Below are positions 36,290-46,700 of a stretch of DNA of 64,000 nucleotides, one piece after another (position 1 is the first letter of the stretch; each line of letters starts with the position of its first letter). This DNA comes from Astropecten irregularis (Eukaryota > Echinodermata > Asteroidea > Paxillosida > Astropectinidae): contig OZ020254.1 of the NCBI GenBank assembly GCA_963971285.1, forward strand, positions 4,712,001-4,776,000. Direction: 5' to 3'. The position numbers and the translations under genes are program-made. The notes beneath the pieces are model-generated. The model had not been told where the DNA came from. It saw nothing but the letters and a program-made list of their open reading frames with translations, and ran no database searches.

Positions 36290-36870
36290 TCTCATTGAAA
36301 AATGAACAAAGAAAAGTTGGCTGGAGTGGGATTCGAACCAATGACCCCCAGAATACCATAATCATTGTTTGGCAGCTGTCAGAAGCCTTGAAACCATTCA
36401 CATACTGTACTGCTATCCATTATTACCCATGCTGCAACCTTAGAAACTCAAAGACTAAGAGGATGCGGCTTTTTAATCAATATAGTCATCAAATGACCAT
36501 CAAGGGAAAAAATGACTGAATTAAATTAAGTCATTGAAAATTGATCAAAGAAAATTTGTCTGGAGTGGGATTCGAACCAGTGAGTCAGCGACTCATTGTA
36601 CGGGCTCTCTACCAACTGAGCTATCCATTCCCATACTAGTTGAAGCATTGTTTATAATTGCGAGCATCTTAAAAATGGCCCTTGTGATATAGCGGTACAT
36701 TGTTTCATGGCATCTGACTGCCAAACAAACAAAGATAATTAACTATTAGGTAAGGTATTCCGGGGATCTCTGGTTCGAATCCCACTCCAGTCACTTTTTC
36801 TTTGTGCACTTTTCAATGACCTAAATTAATCCGGTCAGTTTCTCTTGTGGTTATTGGATGAAAAAATCAT
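36290..36870. mobile_element. Cluster of tRNA-derived SINE copies
   Basis: B-box sequences (GGTTCGAATCCCACTCCAG) occur on the minus strand near 36330 and 36570 and on the plus strand near 36772. The middle copy has the A-box side TAGCTCAGTTGGTAGAG (minus). Shared tails are CTTTGTTCA.TTTTCAATGA and CTTGTGGTTATT. None folds as an intact tRNA. Confidence 0.75.
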
Positions 36871-38170
36871 CATCGGAAATAATTAACAGCTGCCATCTGA
36901 TATTTTTTTCAAAAGGCAGTTTTTGATATTATTACCAATGATTTTCGATTGAGCTTTTCTCCCGCATTTGTAGTTTTTTTTTTCATTTCTTTACATTTTT
37001 GCCACAAAGTGATTACTATAATGATACAATGTACAGTACTGTGATATTTTGCAGCATGATCAGACTTGATTTGAAGTCTAGCACTGGTCTGACTCCCTAA
37101 CTCGTCACACACATTATGAACACGTTTAACAGATGACAGACTAGCTGAGCTCACTGTAAGTGAAATATTTTTGTCACCAATACTGTGCGTAAAAAATGCT
37201 GCACATAGCATGCATGTATTATGAATACGCGTACGCTGACTATTTGATGCCGGAGGTCGTTGTTTCTTACTAATAGATGACTTTTTAATATTATGACGTG
37301 CTTGTGAGTTGTGTACCATCTGTAGCGCTGCCGAGCCAGATGTTCTTGCTGTTGTTCTGTTAATCAATAATATGCTTCGTCAGTTTTGTTTTAATTTAGT
37401 TGAACATTGGAAGCGAAAGTTCTAGTTTTACAGAATGTTTGTCTTTTGAAAGGGTAAGTGTATCGCGAGATATGAGATCAGAAACAGATTCTAAAAGTCT
37501 ATGCATGCTCTTTTCTGTTTACACTTGTTACAAATCCTGTTTTCCCGGCGTGCATTTTGCGTTGGCATTTAGCCTAGGCCTATTATTAATTCAGGGGAAA
37601 GGACGTATCCTCCATGATTAAATCAAGCTTAATTGAAATGGGCATGAATTTCATTTCAATGTTTATTTAATAATAATAATATAGAATTTATACGGATGTA
37701 CACCCACACCCACTACTGACTAGCCACTTAAACATTTTAAAATGAAACTTAACTTAATTAAAACTAAGTAGGCCGCTAGGCCTCTCTACTCTGCCCGTAG
37801 CTAAGCCCTACTTCTACTTCTGTTCCAAAAAATAGCGATTGTCTAGATTAGTCCATAACAATTAGGCCTACTTACTGTTCTTAAATATGTCTACTTCCAT
37901 GATAACACAGATGAAACGGTATAAAGCCATTTACTGCTGAGTATACATTGGTTTCCGCTTTGAGTTTGACACTTAATCTGTTGAGTCTGGGTAACAGACT
38001 AATCAGACAAGAATGTCGAGTGACGTGTCCGACAGGTTGTTTTCAAATTGGCAACAAGCGCGAAAGAAAATTTTATTTTTACACTGAAAAATTGTCAAAA
38101 TGTCTTCAGTGTAGAATTTCACAATTGTCTAACTATTTAAGAACTTTATAGGCCTAATCAATGTGTTTTT

Positions 38171-38461
38171 AATATGCAAATTAGGCTTGCCCTTCACCGA
38201 CGTGGATGAGCACTGTATACTCAGTGCTTGTGAGAGCACGTGAAAAAAAAAAATCACATGCTTGCTCATTGGATTTGATTCACCCTGCAGACCCCAGCTA
38301 GCTCGGTGGCCTAGCAGGTAAGGCATCTACACTAGTAAGCAGGAGGTCGTGGGTTCGAATCCCACCTGAGCAAGCATGTGATTTTTTCTCACGTGCTCTC
38401 ACAAGCACTGAGTATACAGTGCTCATCCACGTCGGTGAAGGGCAAGCCTAATTTGCATATT
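38171..38461 (+). mobile_element. Foldback element with tRNA-like SINE in its loop
   Basis: Arms 38171-38268 and 38367-38461 are near-perfect inverses (outer ends AATATGCAAATTAGGCTTGC and its inverse). The 98-base loop holds a tRNA-like module with A box TGGCCTAGCAGG and B box GGTTCGAATCC. The loop plus right arm matches the SINE copies at 39285 and 43561. Confidence 0.82.
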
Positions 38462-38708
38462 ATCTATTTCCCGACCAAAATCTATTAATATTCACGATGT
38501 GTTTTTATTTGGCCTAAGCAACACAATCCCCAAAATTTAGATTTAAGATTGAACAAATCATAGTTTGTAACACTAACGAAAACATTGGAGGTGTTCTTTT
38601 TCTATGCCCATTCTATTTGTAGTCCTGGCTGATGATGTGACGAAGTCTACCATTGCCATGGCAACGCAACACTGAAATAGTTTTTAAGAAGATTTTGGCG
38701 GCTTCAGG

Positions 38709-38852
38709 ATGGTATCTGAGTTGCGGATAGGCATCTGCTATGGATCCATGGCCTTATTCCTGTCCATTCTACACAATGTGTTTCTGCTGTATCACGTTGA
38801 CATCTTTGTTTCTGTGTACCACATTGATAAGACGTCATTCTGGATTGGCGAG
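38709..38852 (+). CDS. MFSD13A: TMEM180 exon 1
   Basis: Forty-eight codons from the ATG to GAG|GTAAAA, phase 0. It encodes the first helix ([21 protein letters not shown]) and FWIGE. Confidence 0.94.
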
Positions 38853-41800
38853 GTAAAATATGAGTTTAGCATCTGCAAGTCACACAGAAACCCTCAGTGA
38901 CAATTTCATTTGCCTACTAGTTTTTGAAGGATTAAATTGTATGCATATTAACTCCCACCCATTGTTGTAACGAATGTCAGACGAGTCGACTTTGGGACGA
39001 CTTGACTCGAGACAGCTTGATCGCAAAGACAGCCCAACTCTGAGACAAATCGACTCCATCTCTTCCAATGCCATACGATGCACGGTGAGCTGTCTCGGAG
39101 TCGAGTTGCCTTTGTGGTCGATTTGTCTCGATTCGAAAATTTGTCCTGCGGTTGACTTGTCTGGTGCAATATATGCCATAATTGAGTCTTAACTGGTCAA
39201 ACTTAAAATGTTCATACACTCTGGTCCGTCTGTATTCCTATTTCCTTGACTTTGACTTTTTTTGTGGCAACAATTTTGTTTTCAGATTTGATTCACCCCA
39301 GTGACCTCAGCTATCTTGGTGGCCTAGCGGTATGGCATCTGCACTAGTAAGCAGGAGGTCGTAGGTTTGAATCCCACCTGAGTCAGCGTGTGATTTTTAC
39401 ACGTGCACTCACAGGCACTGAGTATACAGTGCTCATCCACGTTGTTGAAGGGCAAGCCTAATTTGCAAATCTGATTTTTCTTCTTTCAGACAATATTTCT
39501 TGTGTGGAATTCCTTCAATGATCCACTGTTTGGCTGGCTAAGTGACAAATCACTTCTTAACAGCAAAAAGTAAGTAAACTGATTTGGACCGGAAACTTTA
39601 CACATATAAAGGGCCTGTTTGTTTAATGCAAAGGATCACGGATTCTGCTGATCCGGATCCCATCTTAGCGTACCCTGCATAGGATGTGGATCTGCAATTT
39701 TGGGATCCTGTGCATTAAATAAACAGGCCCAAAGTACTGCATGCACAGTTTGCACACCATACTGAACATTCTGCCTCATGGTAAATTGTGTCATTTTCTA
39801 TGTCTTTTCTTGCTAACAGTTATGCTTTGACACTTAATTAGTACGGTGTTCCTCTGCTTTTATGCACAATGCCACAGTATGCAAAATAGCAGATGATGTG
39901 ATATTTACATAAATGTTCTGCGTTTCTTTTCTCTCGTGTTTCAGAGCGAGTGGCAAATTTGGAACCCAGCCTGAGTTGATAGTGAAGCGTTTATGGGCGC
40001 TGACGGTCAACGGTCCACTCTTGTCTCTGTCATTCCTGCTCTTCTGGTTCATGTGGTCATTCCCTGGGCTCCAGTTTGCCGTGGTACTCTGCCTGTACGA
40101 CGGATTCCTGACGGCAGTCGATTTGCATCACACCGCACTGTTGGCCGACCTGGCTCTGTCGGCAAAAGACAGGTAGGCTGTGTTTCAGCGATATCGGTCC
40201 ATGCAAATGGTCCACTACAATTCAACCATCGTTTGAGGTGACTGTTTCCTGTCTATAACCCAGTGCCACATAATGGGCAGATGGACATGCTGATCAATCA
40301 TTTTTAAACTGAAATGAGCTGGATAAGAATTTCTCCCAAACAAAATGCATGATACATTCAGGAGAAACATTCTCTAATTCACTATAACGAACGACCACTC
40401 TAAAGGACAATATCTGTACATCCCGCCATGTTCAGCATAGCGGCGTTCCACTGTATTACATAACAATAACATGTCCCTTGTTGATTCTTTATCTTATATG
40501 GCTGAAGCATTTGGTGTCCAAAATATAAAATTTGACATCATTTTTATTTTTTTTCTTTAAATCTGCAGGACCAAACTCAATGGCTACAGTTCCTTCTTCA
40601 GTGCAGCTGGTTCCCTGTCTGTGTTCCTATCCTATGTTGTGTGGGACCGGGAAACCATGCGATCCTTTCAGATCTTCTGTGTTGTGCTGGCCACGTTTTC
40701 GGCGCTGGGTTTTTTCTTTACATCACGTCACCTGAGTGGCTTTTTCAAAAATATGCACAAGAAGGACGATGGTATGACATCAGTTGTGAGGTGAGTTCCA
40801 TCTGCATTTGCACCATTTCATTGTGATTTCCTTGCTTTTTGGACCACTAAAGCTGTTGATTATATTTAATCACTTCATTACAGAGGGTGCTCAACACTCA
40901 ACAAACCTTGCTTTATTTGTTAGAACTATAATCCTTAAATTACTTTTTATAAAAAAAAATATTTATCTCATACTGAACACAGAAAGAGAGTCTTTTTGGA
41001 TGATTTTTCTCACATCCCTTTCATCAAGTTCTCCAAAATTCAGATTCTCTTAATTTCGTCAATGGGGGTAGCAGACAAATTTGTCTGATTTTGTGACGTC
41101 AGATATGGGAGCCTTTTAATTTGAACAGCATGTTGAGAGAAAAATCCTCAAAAAAGACTCTTTGTTCTTTCTGTGTTCAGTATGAGATAAATATTTGTTT
41201 CTCATGTCAAGTAATTTAAGGATTATAGTTCTAACAAAAAAGTGAGGTTTGTTGAGTGTTGAACATCCTCTTTAAAGTTACATTTTTATTGATTAAATTC
41301 AACATTTGAAAACTGCATATCTTTGTGACATTCAGGCTGTCTAATATGGATTTAAACATTGGTATGAATATGATCTTATTGGTTGATGATCTGGATTTAC
41401 ATTGGTAATTGGTTAATAGGCTTCTGACTGGCATCGTCGTTATATTGCTTTCAGTGCTCCCCCTGCAGATGCTCATGCAATGGCTATCAAGAAAGATGAG
41501 ATTACTCTAAAGCATTATATTAAACAGCTCAGCAAGCATTCCAATTTCCAGTGGTTTGCAGTACTTAACCTAGTTCAGGTAAGATCCTCCCCTATTTCTG
41601 GCCAGTGAGGGCGCCACTTTTAGGTTTTTATTTAAATGGGAGACTTTTGAGACGTCGACTGAAGTCTCTTTTTGCTATCTCTGAGCATGCGCGCGTTGGT
41701 GTGCGCGTGATTGCGCGTGCGCTGTTGATTGAAGACCGATGCTCCAAAGTCTCCCATTAAGGACCTTGACGAAATGAGGCTTGAGTCTAGGCTTGGTATT

Positions 41801-44042
41801 TATTTTTTTACTACCACCGTTTTGTGTCCTAAATGAAATGAAGGGCTTGAAATGCATGACGAAGTTGGAGCCTTTCTTTGGCTTTGTCATGTGGCCCAAT
41901 CCCTTCTTTTCGTTTTGTGGGCCTCAAATGGCGGTTGCCTCAAGCCTGGTTTCGTAAAGGCCCCATGTGTATGTTCTACACGGTGGTTAACTTTGGATGT
42001 TGTTGTCAACTCATAAGACCAAACACATTCACCAAATTTCAAGAGGTTTGAAGAGATATTTGAAATGAGACGGATACAGGGACTCCCGTTGTGAACAAAA
42101 TTATGAAAGTTAAAATTGTGTGATGTTTGATCAATTCTTTACGTCGTAAATCATGAAGAAAATCTGATATGTCTATTGGTAATCCTGATCGTCTGTTTCT
42201 TTTCCTCACAGGTTTTCAACTGTCACTTTAACAGCAACTTTTTCCCACTTTTTCTGGAGAGGCTCCTAGGGGGCTCCCTAACCCCCAGCATGGGCTCGCT
42301 TCTCATCGGAGCCTCTTTCGTCATTCCACACTTGAACAACCTGTATTTCCTGTCCCTGTGTCGCAAGTACGGCGTCTATACTGTCATCAAGTGGCTGTTC
42401 TACTGCAAGTGCCTGCTCAGTGGGTTCATGCTTTTTGCAGGACCTAACAACCTGTGGCTGTTGTGTGCCTTCATCGCTAGGTTGGTAAAATAATCATTAT
42501 TTCTTAGCCTTCGATAAAGATCCTACTAGGATCGAAACTTGTTAGGCCCTCCTTACTCCAAACGTTATTTCTTAATCCTCAAATGACCACAAGGGAAACT
42601 GACTGAATTTTAAGTCATTGAATAGTGAACAAAGAAAAATTGACTGAAGTGGGATTTGACCCAGCGACCTCTGGAATACTGTACCAGCACTCCTATCAAC
42701 TGAGCTATCCAGCCATATGTTGGTGGTGTCTCTAACAGTCAATTATCTATGTTCGTTTGGCAGTCAGAAGCCATGAAACTACACACATAACGCTATTTTT
42801 AAAGTTAGAAAAGTTGCAAGGGCACCATTTACGATATATCTGTCTTTTTTGAGCAGCGGTATATCTGTTTCTGATTAGAACCAGTAACTCAATGTTTTGG
42901 ACAGTATGTGCTCTATAAAACTTAACTGCCAATCCACCAGACAAAACTTTGATCAAAATAAATCAAAGATTCGATTGTGACTTTGTCATTAATTTGTTGT
43001 TTTTCCATTGAATGATTAAAAATGTCTTCCTGAAACTTCTTTTGATCACTCGGTTTTTGATCTGCTTCCTCCGTAGCAACCGTGTCTTCACTGAAGGGAC
43101 TTGCAAGTTGCTCAACCTGGTCATCAGCGATCTCGTGGATGAGGACTGTGTGATTCACAGACGCAAGCAGGCTGTGTCTGCCCTGGTGTTTGGCACAGCT
43201 GCCCTCCTGTCCAAACCCGGCCAGACCATTGCCCCTCTCCTTGGGACTACATTACTAGCCATCCAGACCGGTCAGTACAATTTGATTGGTACACTCTTTC
43301 AAAAATCAGAGATTATTATTATTATTTATTTCTGGTAATGACACCAAGGATTCCTCAAAAGTGCCCAAGACACTGTAGCTCGAAAGCCTGATGAAACCTT
43401 TTAATATGGAAAGATGATGAGAAGAAAATACAGTTTTAGAGGTGGGAGGGAAACCCCAGAGTAATATTCTGGGTAAAACCCACGGAATCAGACAGGGACT
43501 GAAAACCCAATCCACTTGTGAACCAAGCCGGACTTGAACCCGGTCCACAGAGGTGAAAATGCAAATAAATTATTGCCCTTCAACCATGTAGATAACACTT
43601 GACTAAGTGCCTTTTTGAGCACACATGAAAAAATCATGCACTAGCTCAGGTGGGCTTCGAAGCCACTACCTCCTGCTTACTGGTGCAGATGCCATACCTG
43701 CTAGGCCACCAAGCTAGCTGGGGTCAGCAGAGTGAATCAAATCCCTTAACGGTGGGCGCCATAATTAATCAGTTAAACAATGAATTATTTTGCTTCTTTG
43801 ATTCATACACAGGTCAAGATATTTTTCAGTCCAATCCGGGTGATTCCATCCGTGCCAGGGACGCCGGCCTGACGGACCAAGAATCGGAGGTAGTCCGGCT
43901 GGGGTGTTTTCAGTGTCTGGTCTACATCCCCTTATTGTGTGCCATCGTTCAGATCCTGCTGTGGACCCGTTTCACTCTACGGGGCACCAGGCTAGAATGG
44001 GTTAAGAGAGTACGTGCCGGGACTGTCTTCTATCACGTGTGA
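38709..44042 (+). CDS. MFSD13A: TMEM180 / MFSD13A-like major facilitator protein (complete, 8 exons)
   Basis: Exons 38709-38852, 39490-39569, 39945-40172, 40569-40790, 41455-41578, 42212-42480, 43077-43270 and 43813-44042 join in phase to 1491 nt (496 residues); the human protein is about 517. Near-identical blocks to human TMEM180 include [35 protein letters not shown] (an MFS motif-A-like loop), [76 protein letters not shown] and DLVDED. Many hydrophobic helices (about 10-12) give a polytopic membrane protein. The substrate is not known from the family. The start ATG at 38709 opens the first conserved helix; the vertebrate protein has a few more N-terminal residues. Confidence 0.96.
39285..39470 (+). 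mobile_element. tRNA-derived SINE, copy 2
   Basis: Starts GATTTGATTCACCCC and contains TGGCCTAGCGG and GGTTTGAATCCC, ending GGGCAAGCCTAATTTGCAAAT. It lacks the left inverted arm of the 38171 copy. It ends only 19 bases before the exon-2 acceptor of TMEM180. Confidence 0.8.
39490..39569 (+). CDS. MFSD13A: TMEM180 exon 2
   Basis: Acceptor TTCTTTCAG, donor AA|GTAAGT, phase 0 to 2. It encodes [14 protein letters not shown], the conserved MFS loop. Confidence 0.95.
39611..39730. mobile_element. 120-bp inverted-repeat element with 3-bp TSD (AAA)
   Basis: Ends GGGCCTGTTTGTTTAATGCA and TGCATTAAATAAACAGGCCC, flanked by AAA on both sides (39608-39610, 39731-39733). Same length and ends as the element at 20511-20630. 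In TMEM180 intron 2. Confidence 0.82.
39945..40172 (+). CDS. MFSD13A: TMEM180 exon 3
   Basis: Acceptor GTTTCAG, donor CAG|GTAGGC, phase 2 to 2. It encodes two hydrophobic segments and [20 protein letters not shown]. Confidence 0.96.
40378..40455. mobile_element. Fragment of the Tc1/mariner-like miniature family
   Basis: Contains CACTATAACGAACGACCAC and the right end GCGGCGTTCCACTGTA, related to the 32050-32218 element but internally shortened. Confidence 0.65.
40569..40790 (+). CDS. MFSD13A: TMEM180 exon 4
   Basis: Acceptor ATCTGCAG, donor GAG|GTGAGT, phase 2 to 2. It encodes [17 protein letters not shown] and a further helix. Confidence 0.95.
40881..41272. mobile_element. Foldback element in TMEM180 intron 4
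   Basis: Arms of about 150 bp: GTGCTCAACACTCAACAAACC and AACTATAATCCTTAAATTAC on the left, their inverses on the right (ending TGTTGAGTGTTGAACATCC). CATACTGAACACAGAAAGA is matched by TCTTTCTGTGTTCAGTATG. Confidence 0.82.
41455..41578 (+). CDS. MFSD13A: TMEM180 exon 5
   Basis: Acceptor TGCTTTCAG, donor CAG|GTAAGA, phase 2 to 0. It encodes the central cytosolic loop and [19 protein letters not shown], matching ITLGRYLRQLARHRNFLWF in human. Confidence 0.95.
42212..42480 (+). CDS. MFSD13A: TMEM180 exon 6
   Basis: Acceptor CTCACAG, donor TAG|GTTGGT, phase 0 to 2. It encodes [16 protein letters not shown] and [17 protein letters not shown]. Confidence 0.96.
42585..42785 (-). mobile_element. tRNA-derived SINE (TAGCTCAGTTG family)
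   Basis: On the minus strand it reads TGGATAGCTCAGTTGATAGGAG, then a degraded B box GGGTCAAATCCC, and the shared tail TTTCTTTGTTCAC and CCCTTGTGGTCATT. Not a functional tRNA. Confidence 0.72.
43077..43270 (+). CDS. MFSD13A: TMEM180 exon 7
   Basis: Acceptor CTCCGTAG, donor CCG|GTCAGT, phase 2 to 1. It encodes [20 protein letters not shown] and [12 protein letters not shown]. Confidence 0.96.
43561..43743 (-). mobile_element. tRNA-derived SINE, copy 3
   Basis: On the minus strand it reads GATTTGATTCACTCTGC, then TGGCCTAGCAGGTATGG and GGCTTCGAAGCCC, ending in a TTGAAGGGCAA tail. More diverged than copies 1 and 2. Located in TMEM180 intron 7. Confidence 0.78.
43813..44042 (+). CDS. MFSD13A: TMEM180 exon 8
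   Basis: Acceptor TACACAG, stop TGA at 44040-44042, phase 1 start. It encodes the last helix ([16 protein letters not shown]) and a short C-terminal tail. Confidence 0.94.
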
Positions 44043-45082
44043 TTGGAACAAAGACAGACATGCACCCTTCGGCAGATTGCTGGCCTGCCTGCGGGATTTT
44101 CCGTTCAAATTTCATTCTAGCACAAACTGTCCCAAACTGCATCTCTCATATATCTTCACTGCACGCTTCCTGCTTATCTGCTAAAGGCTCCATGGAAGTT
44201 TAGGGAGATAAGGTTTGACACCTTCAGTAATAAGAGTGGAATCCTGTCGTACTTGTTATTTTCATGCAACTCCTTTGAATACCGGTCGTCGCTCACTCTA
44301 ATGCCTGGATGGCGGTGGACCATTGTACTGATCGGATGTCCTTTGTACACTACTCTGAGAGTGTCTTGTTTGGTCTTGTGGTCTTAACCAGCCATAAGAA
44401 AACATCTGTAGCGTCGTGTGATAATGTTCACTGGTTTTTGAGCCATGCCAAACTCTCTGTACACCCTTTTTACTGTAAATTTTGACAGAGACCAAGCAGG
44501 AAGTTGGTGAACTCACATGACGGTAATAATTGAAGTATGATTTATTTATTCATTTATTGGTGGTCATAACTCTACCATTTGCCTTTTTTGCAGATCCTTT
44601 GCCTTAGTCTTTATTGGAGATGACTTCCTATGATCGTGCCAAAATATCCTCATTTGGGCCATTTTGGCCCTGTTTGTTTCGGTATGCCGAACCTGATCCA
44701 AATTCTGTCAGACTAACCCTAACCCTCATATCTATCAAAATCAACAGATAACTCAACCATTGTAGATTTTTCATTATTTTTTTTAAACCTCAAAATCTAC
44801 CGATACTCCGTGCAATAATTCTGTATGAACCCATTTTCAATCACCAAAGTTTTAACTTATAAGCCATTTAAATTTTGGAGTCGTTGGAGCTACAGCTTTT
44901 TTCTTTTCCCACCTAAAGTGAACTGGGGAAGTAGCCAAAGCCAAGCCTTTGTGCCACGTTTAGTTCACCCACCAGTTTTGATACAGACCAGTGATTTGTA
45001 GCCTTTGAACGATAACTGTATATATTGCATACACATATTCGGAATCATCTATTTTTCATATGAAAATCAAATAGAAATTTAC

Positions 45083-45088
45083 AATAAA
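45083..45088 (+). terminator. Candidate polyadenylation signal for TMEM180
   Basis: The first clear AATAAA noticed downstream of the TMEM180 stop, about 1 kb away. Position alone supports it. Confidence 0.35.
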
Positions 45089-45485
45089 ATGAGTCACAAA
45101 GCCACTTTGAAAATAATTCCTGTTTGTGGGAGACGATTATGTGAAATTAGGTCAGTTGGTATGTGCCATTGTTTTAACTACTTCAAACATAATGTACTGT
45201 GCTGATACAACAAAACGTTTATTTTAGAAAACATATATTTTAGATGCCTAATGAGTATTTTGTTTAAATTATATTTTTCTGAAAAAAATTAAAAAAAAAA
45301 ATTAATTGCTATTATAGTTATGCTATGATTATTTGCTTTTTGCAAACTATAGGTTGTTTGTAACATTGACATACCAGTAGTTTAAATTATTTTGCTGTAG
45401 GTAAAGCCAATGTAATTCCACTCAATTTATGGTTGTAAGACTCGGTGTCATCTTGCACAAACTACAGTATACACATTGATTTTAA

Positions 45486-45849
45486 AGGTAGTATCATACT
45501 TTGGTAAGAGACCAAAACAAAAATGTTCACAGATTTCGTATAACTTTCAGGGTATGAACTATGAAGATGATGGTAGTAGAAACCTACCGTTAAAATTACT
45601 CCGCCTGAAATGGTGTTTTTATCCAGAAATGAGTAAAACAACGACCGGAAATCTTTTTGATCTTTTAAAAGATCAAAAATACTGAGAGAAAAGACTTAAA
45701 AAATACTGTGGCCGTTTTTCACGATTTTCTCAAAAAGAGGGCACCACATGGAATTGAAATTTTCACAGATGACAGTGACTGTATCTTCCTTGATATTTTT
45801 GCCCATGAATCTGTACTTCTTTAACAAAAACCAAAGTATGATACTACCT
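45486..45849. mobile_element. TTAA-family (piggyBac-like) miniature element, best copy
   Basis: Ends AGGTAGTATCATACTTTGGT and ACCAAAGTATGATACTACCT are perfect inverses. TTAA flanks both sides (45482-45485, 45850-45853). 364 bp, non-coding. Confidence 0.88.
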
Positions 45850-46134
45850 TTAAACAGTAAGATTGGAAAAAACTAAGTATCAACTGGTTTGCATTTTGTA
45901 ATAAGAATCAATCATCAATGCAGTATTAAACATAAACAGTGGTTTTACTCTACTTTGTGACAAGAAGAAGACTTTGACATACTTATTGGTGCTGTTTTTT
46001 TTTTATTACCTCTATGATTATGATCATGCTTTTCCTTGTGAACGCATTTGTTACCAAGAGATTAAGTCCTCCTTGCACCTGCTGATAACGAGGTGTAATT
46101 CAGCCTTAATAGTCATGATAATATATTTTTTTTT

Positions 46135-46325
46135 TCTACAATAATCAAATAACCACAAGAGAAACTGAATTTAAAGTCATTGAAAAGTGAACAAAGAAAA
46201 ATTGACAGCAGCGGGATTCGAACCGACGACCTCCTGAATACCGTACAGGCGCTCTACCAACTGAGCCCTCCAGCCCTACGTTGGTGGTTACTCCAATAGT
46301 CAGTTATCTTTGTTTGTTCTTATTC
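46135..46325 (-). mobile_element. tRNA-derived SINE (GGCTCAGTTGG family), best-preserved copy
   Basis: On the minus strand it has GGCTCAGTTGGTAGAGCGCC and the B box GGTTCGAATCCC with normal spacing, then TTTCTTTGTTCACTTTTCAA and CTCTTGTGGTTATTTG. The A-box side has GGGCTCAG in place of TAGCTCAG. Probably a SINE head, since the same tail recurs in other copies. Confidence 0.75.
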
Positions 46326-46530
46326 TTTCCATTTTATTTCTTACAGTTTATGCTAATTGTAATTAAATTGTATTCAGGGTAACTTATTGTACTGGAAGAC
46401 TATTGTGTTTTTGTCTTTTATTAGTGTGCCTGTGTATGTTTTGTGGCCTTGGTAATTATGATTTAACAGGGGGAAATAAGTTCTATGGGTTTATACTTAA
46501 AACAGATCTCTGAATTTAATGAAACATTAA

Positions 46531-46700
46531 AGGTACTGAACATGATTGGCAACATACCCAAACAGACATATGTTCATAGATTTATGTATAACTATTTCAG
46601 GATATGAAAATGGTGCTGGTAGAAACATATTAATAAAACTTTTCCACCTAAAATGTTCTATTTATCTAGACATAAAAAAAATAAGGTGTTTTGATCTCGG
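46531..46700. mobile_element. TTAA-family miniature element, 3'-truncated
   Basis: Follows TTAA at 46527-46530. It shares the interior CCTAAAATGTTCTATTTATCTAG with the full copies, and ends near GGTGTTTTGATCTCGGG. Confidence 0.6.

Larger units (their letters stand above)
35930..38708. other. Intergenic region between divergent SWIM and TMEM180 genes
   Basis: It holds the 5' ends of both genes, a SINE cluster (36290-36870) and a foldback element with a tRNA-like loop (38171-38461). The first roughly 180 bases next to the SWIM start are relatively CpG-rich and probably contain its promoter. No other coding sequence is supported. Confidence 0.6.

Noticed and set aside
38285..38366. Functional tRNA gene on the plus strand
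   Set aside because: B box and arms are tRNA-like, but the acceptor stem has mismatches and the module is repeated with a constant non-tRNA tail.
38975..39170. CRISPR-like or ordered repeat array from repeated GTCGACT-type words
   Set aside because: Units are irregular in spacing and sequence, and this is animal DNA; it is a degenerate repeat.
43650..43812. Open frame continuing upstream of the last TMEM180 exon
   Set aside because: That sequence is a minus-strand SINE. The true exon starts at 43813 after TACACAG, which keeps phase with exon 7.
46135..46325. Functional tRNA gene on the minus strand
   Set aside because: A and B boxes are present, but the acceptor stem does not pair well and the same tail is shared with other dispersed copies, so it is a SINE.
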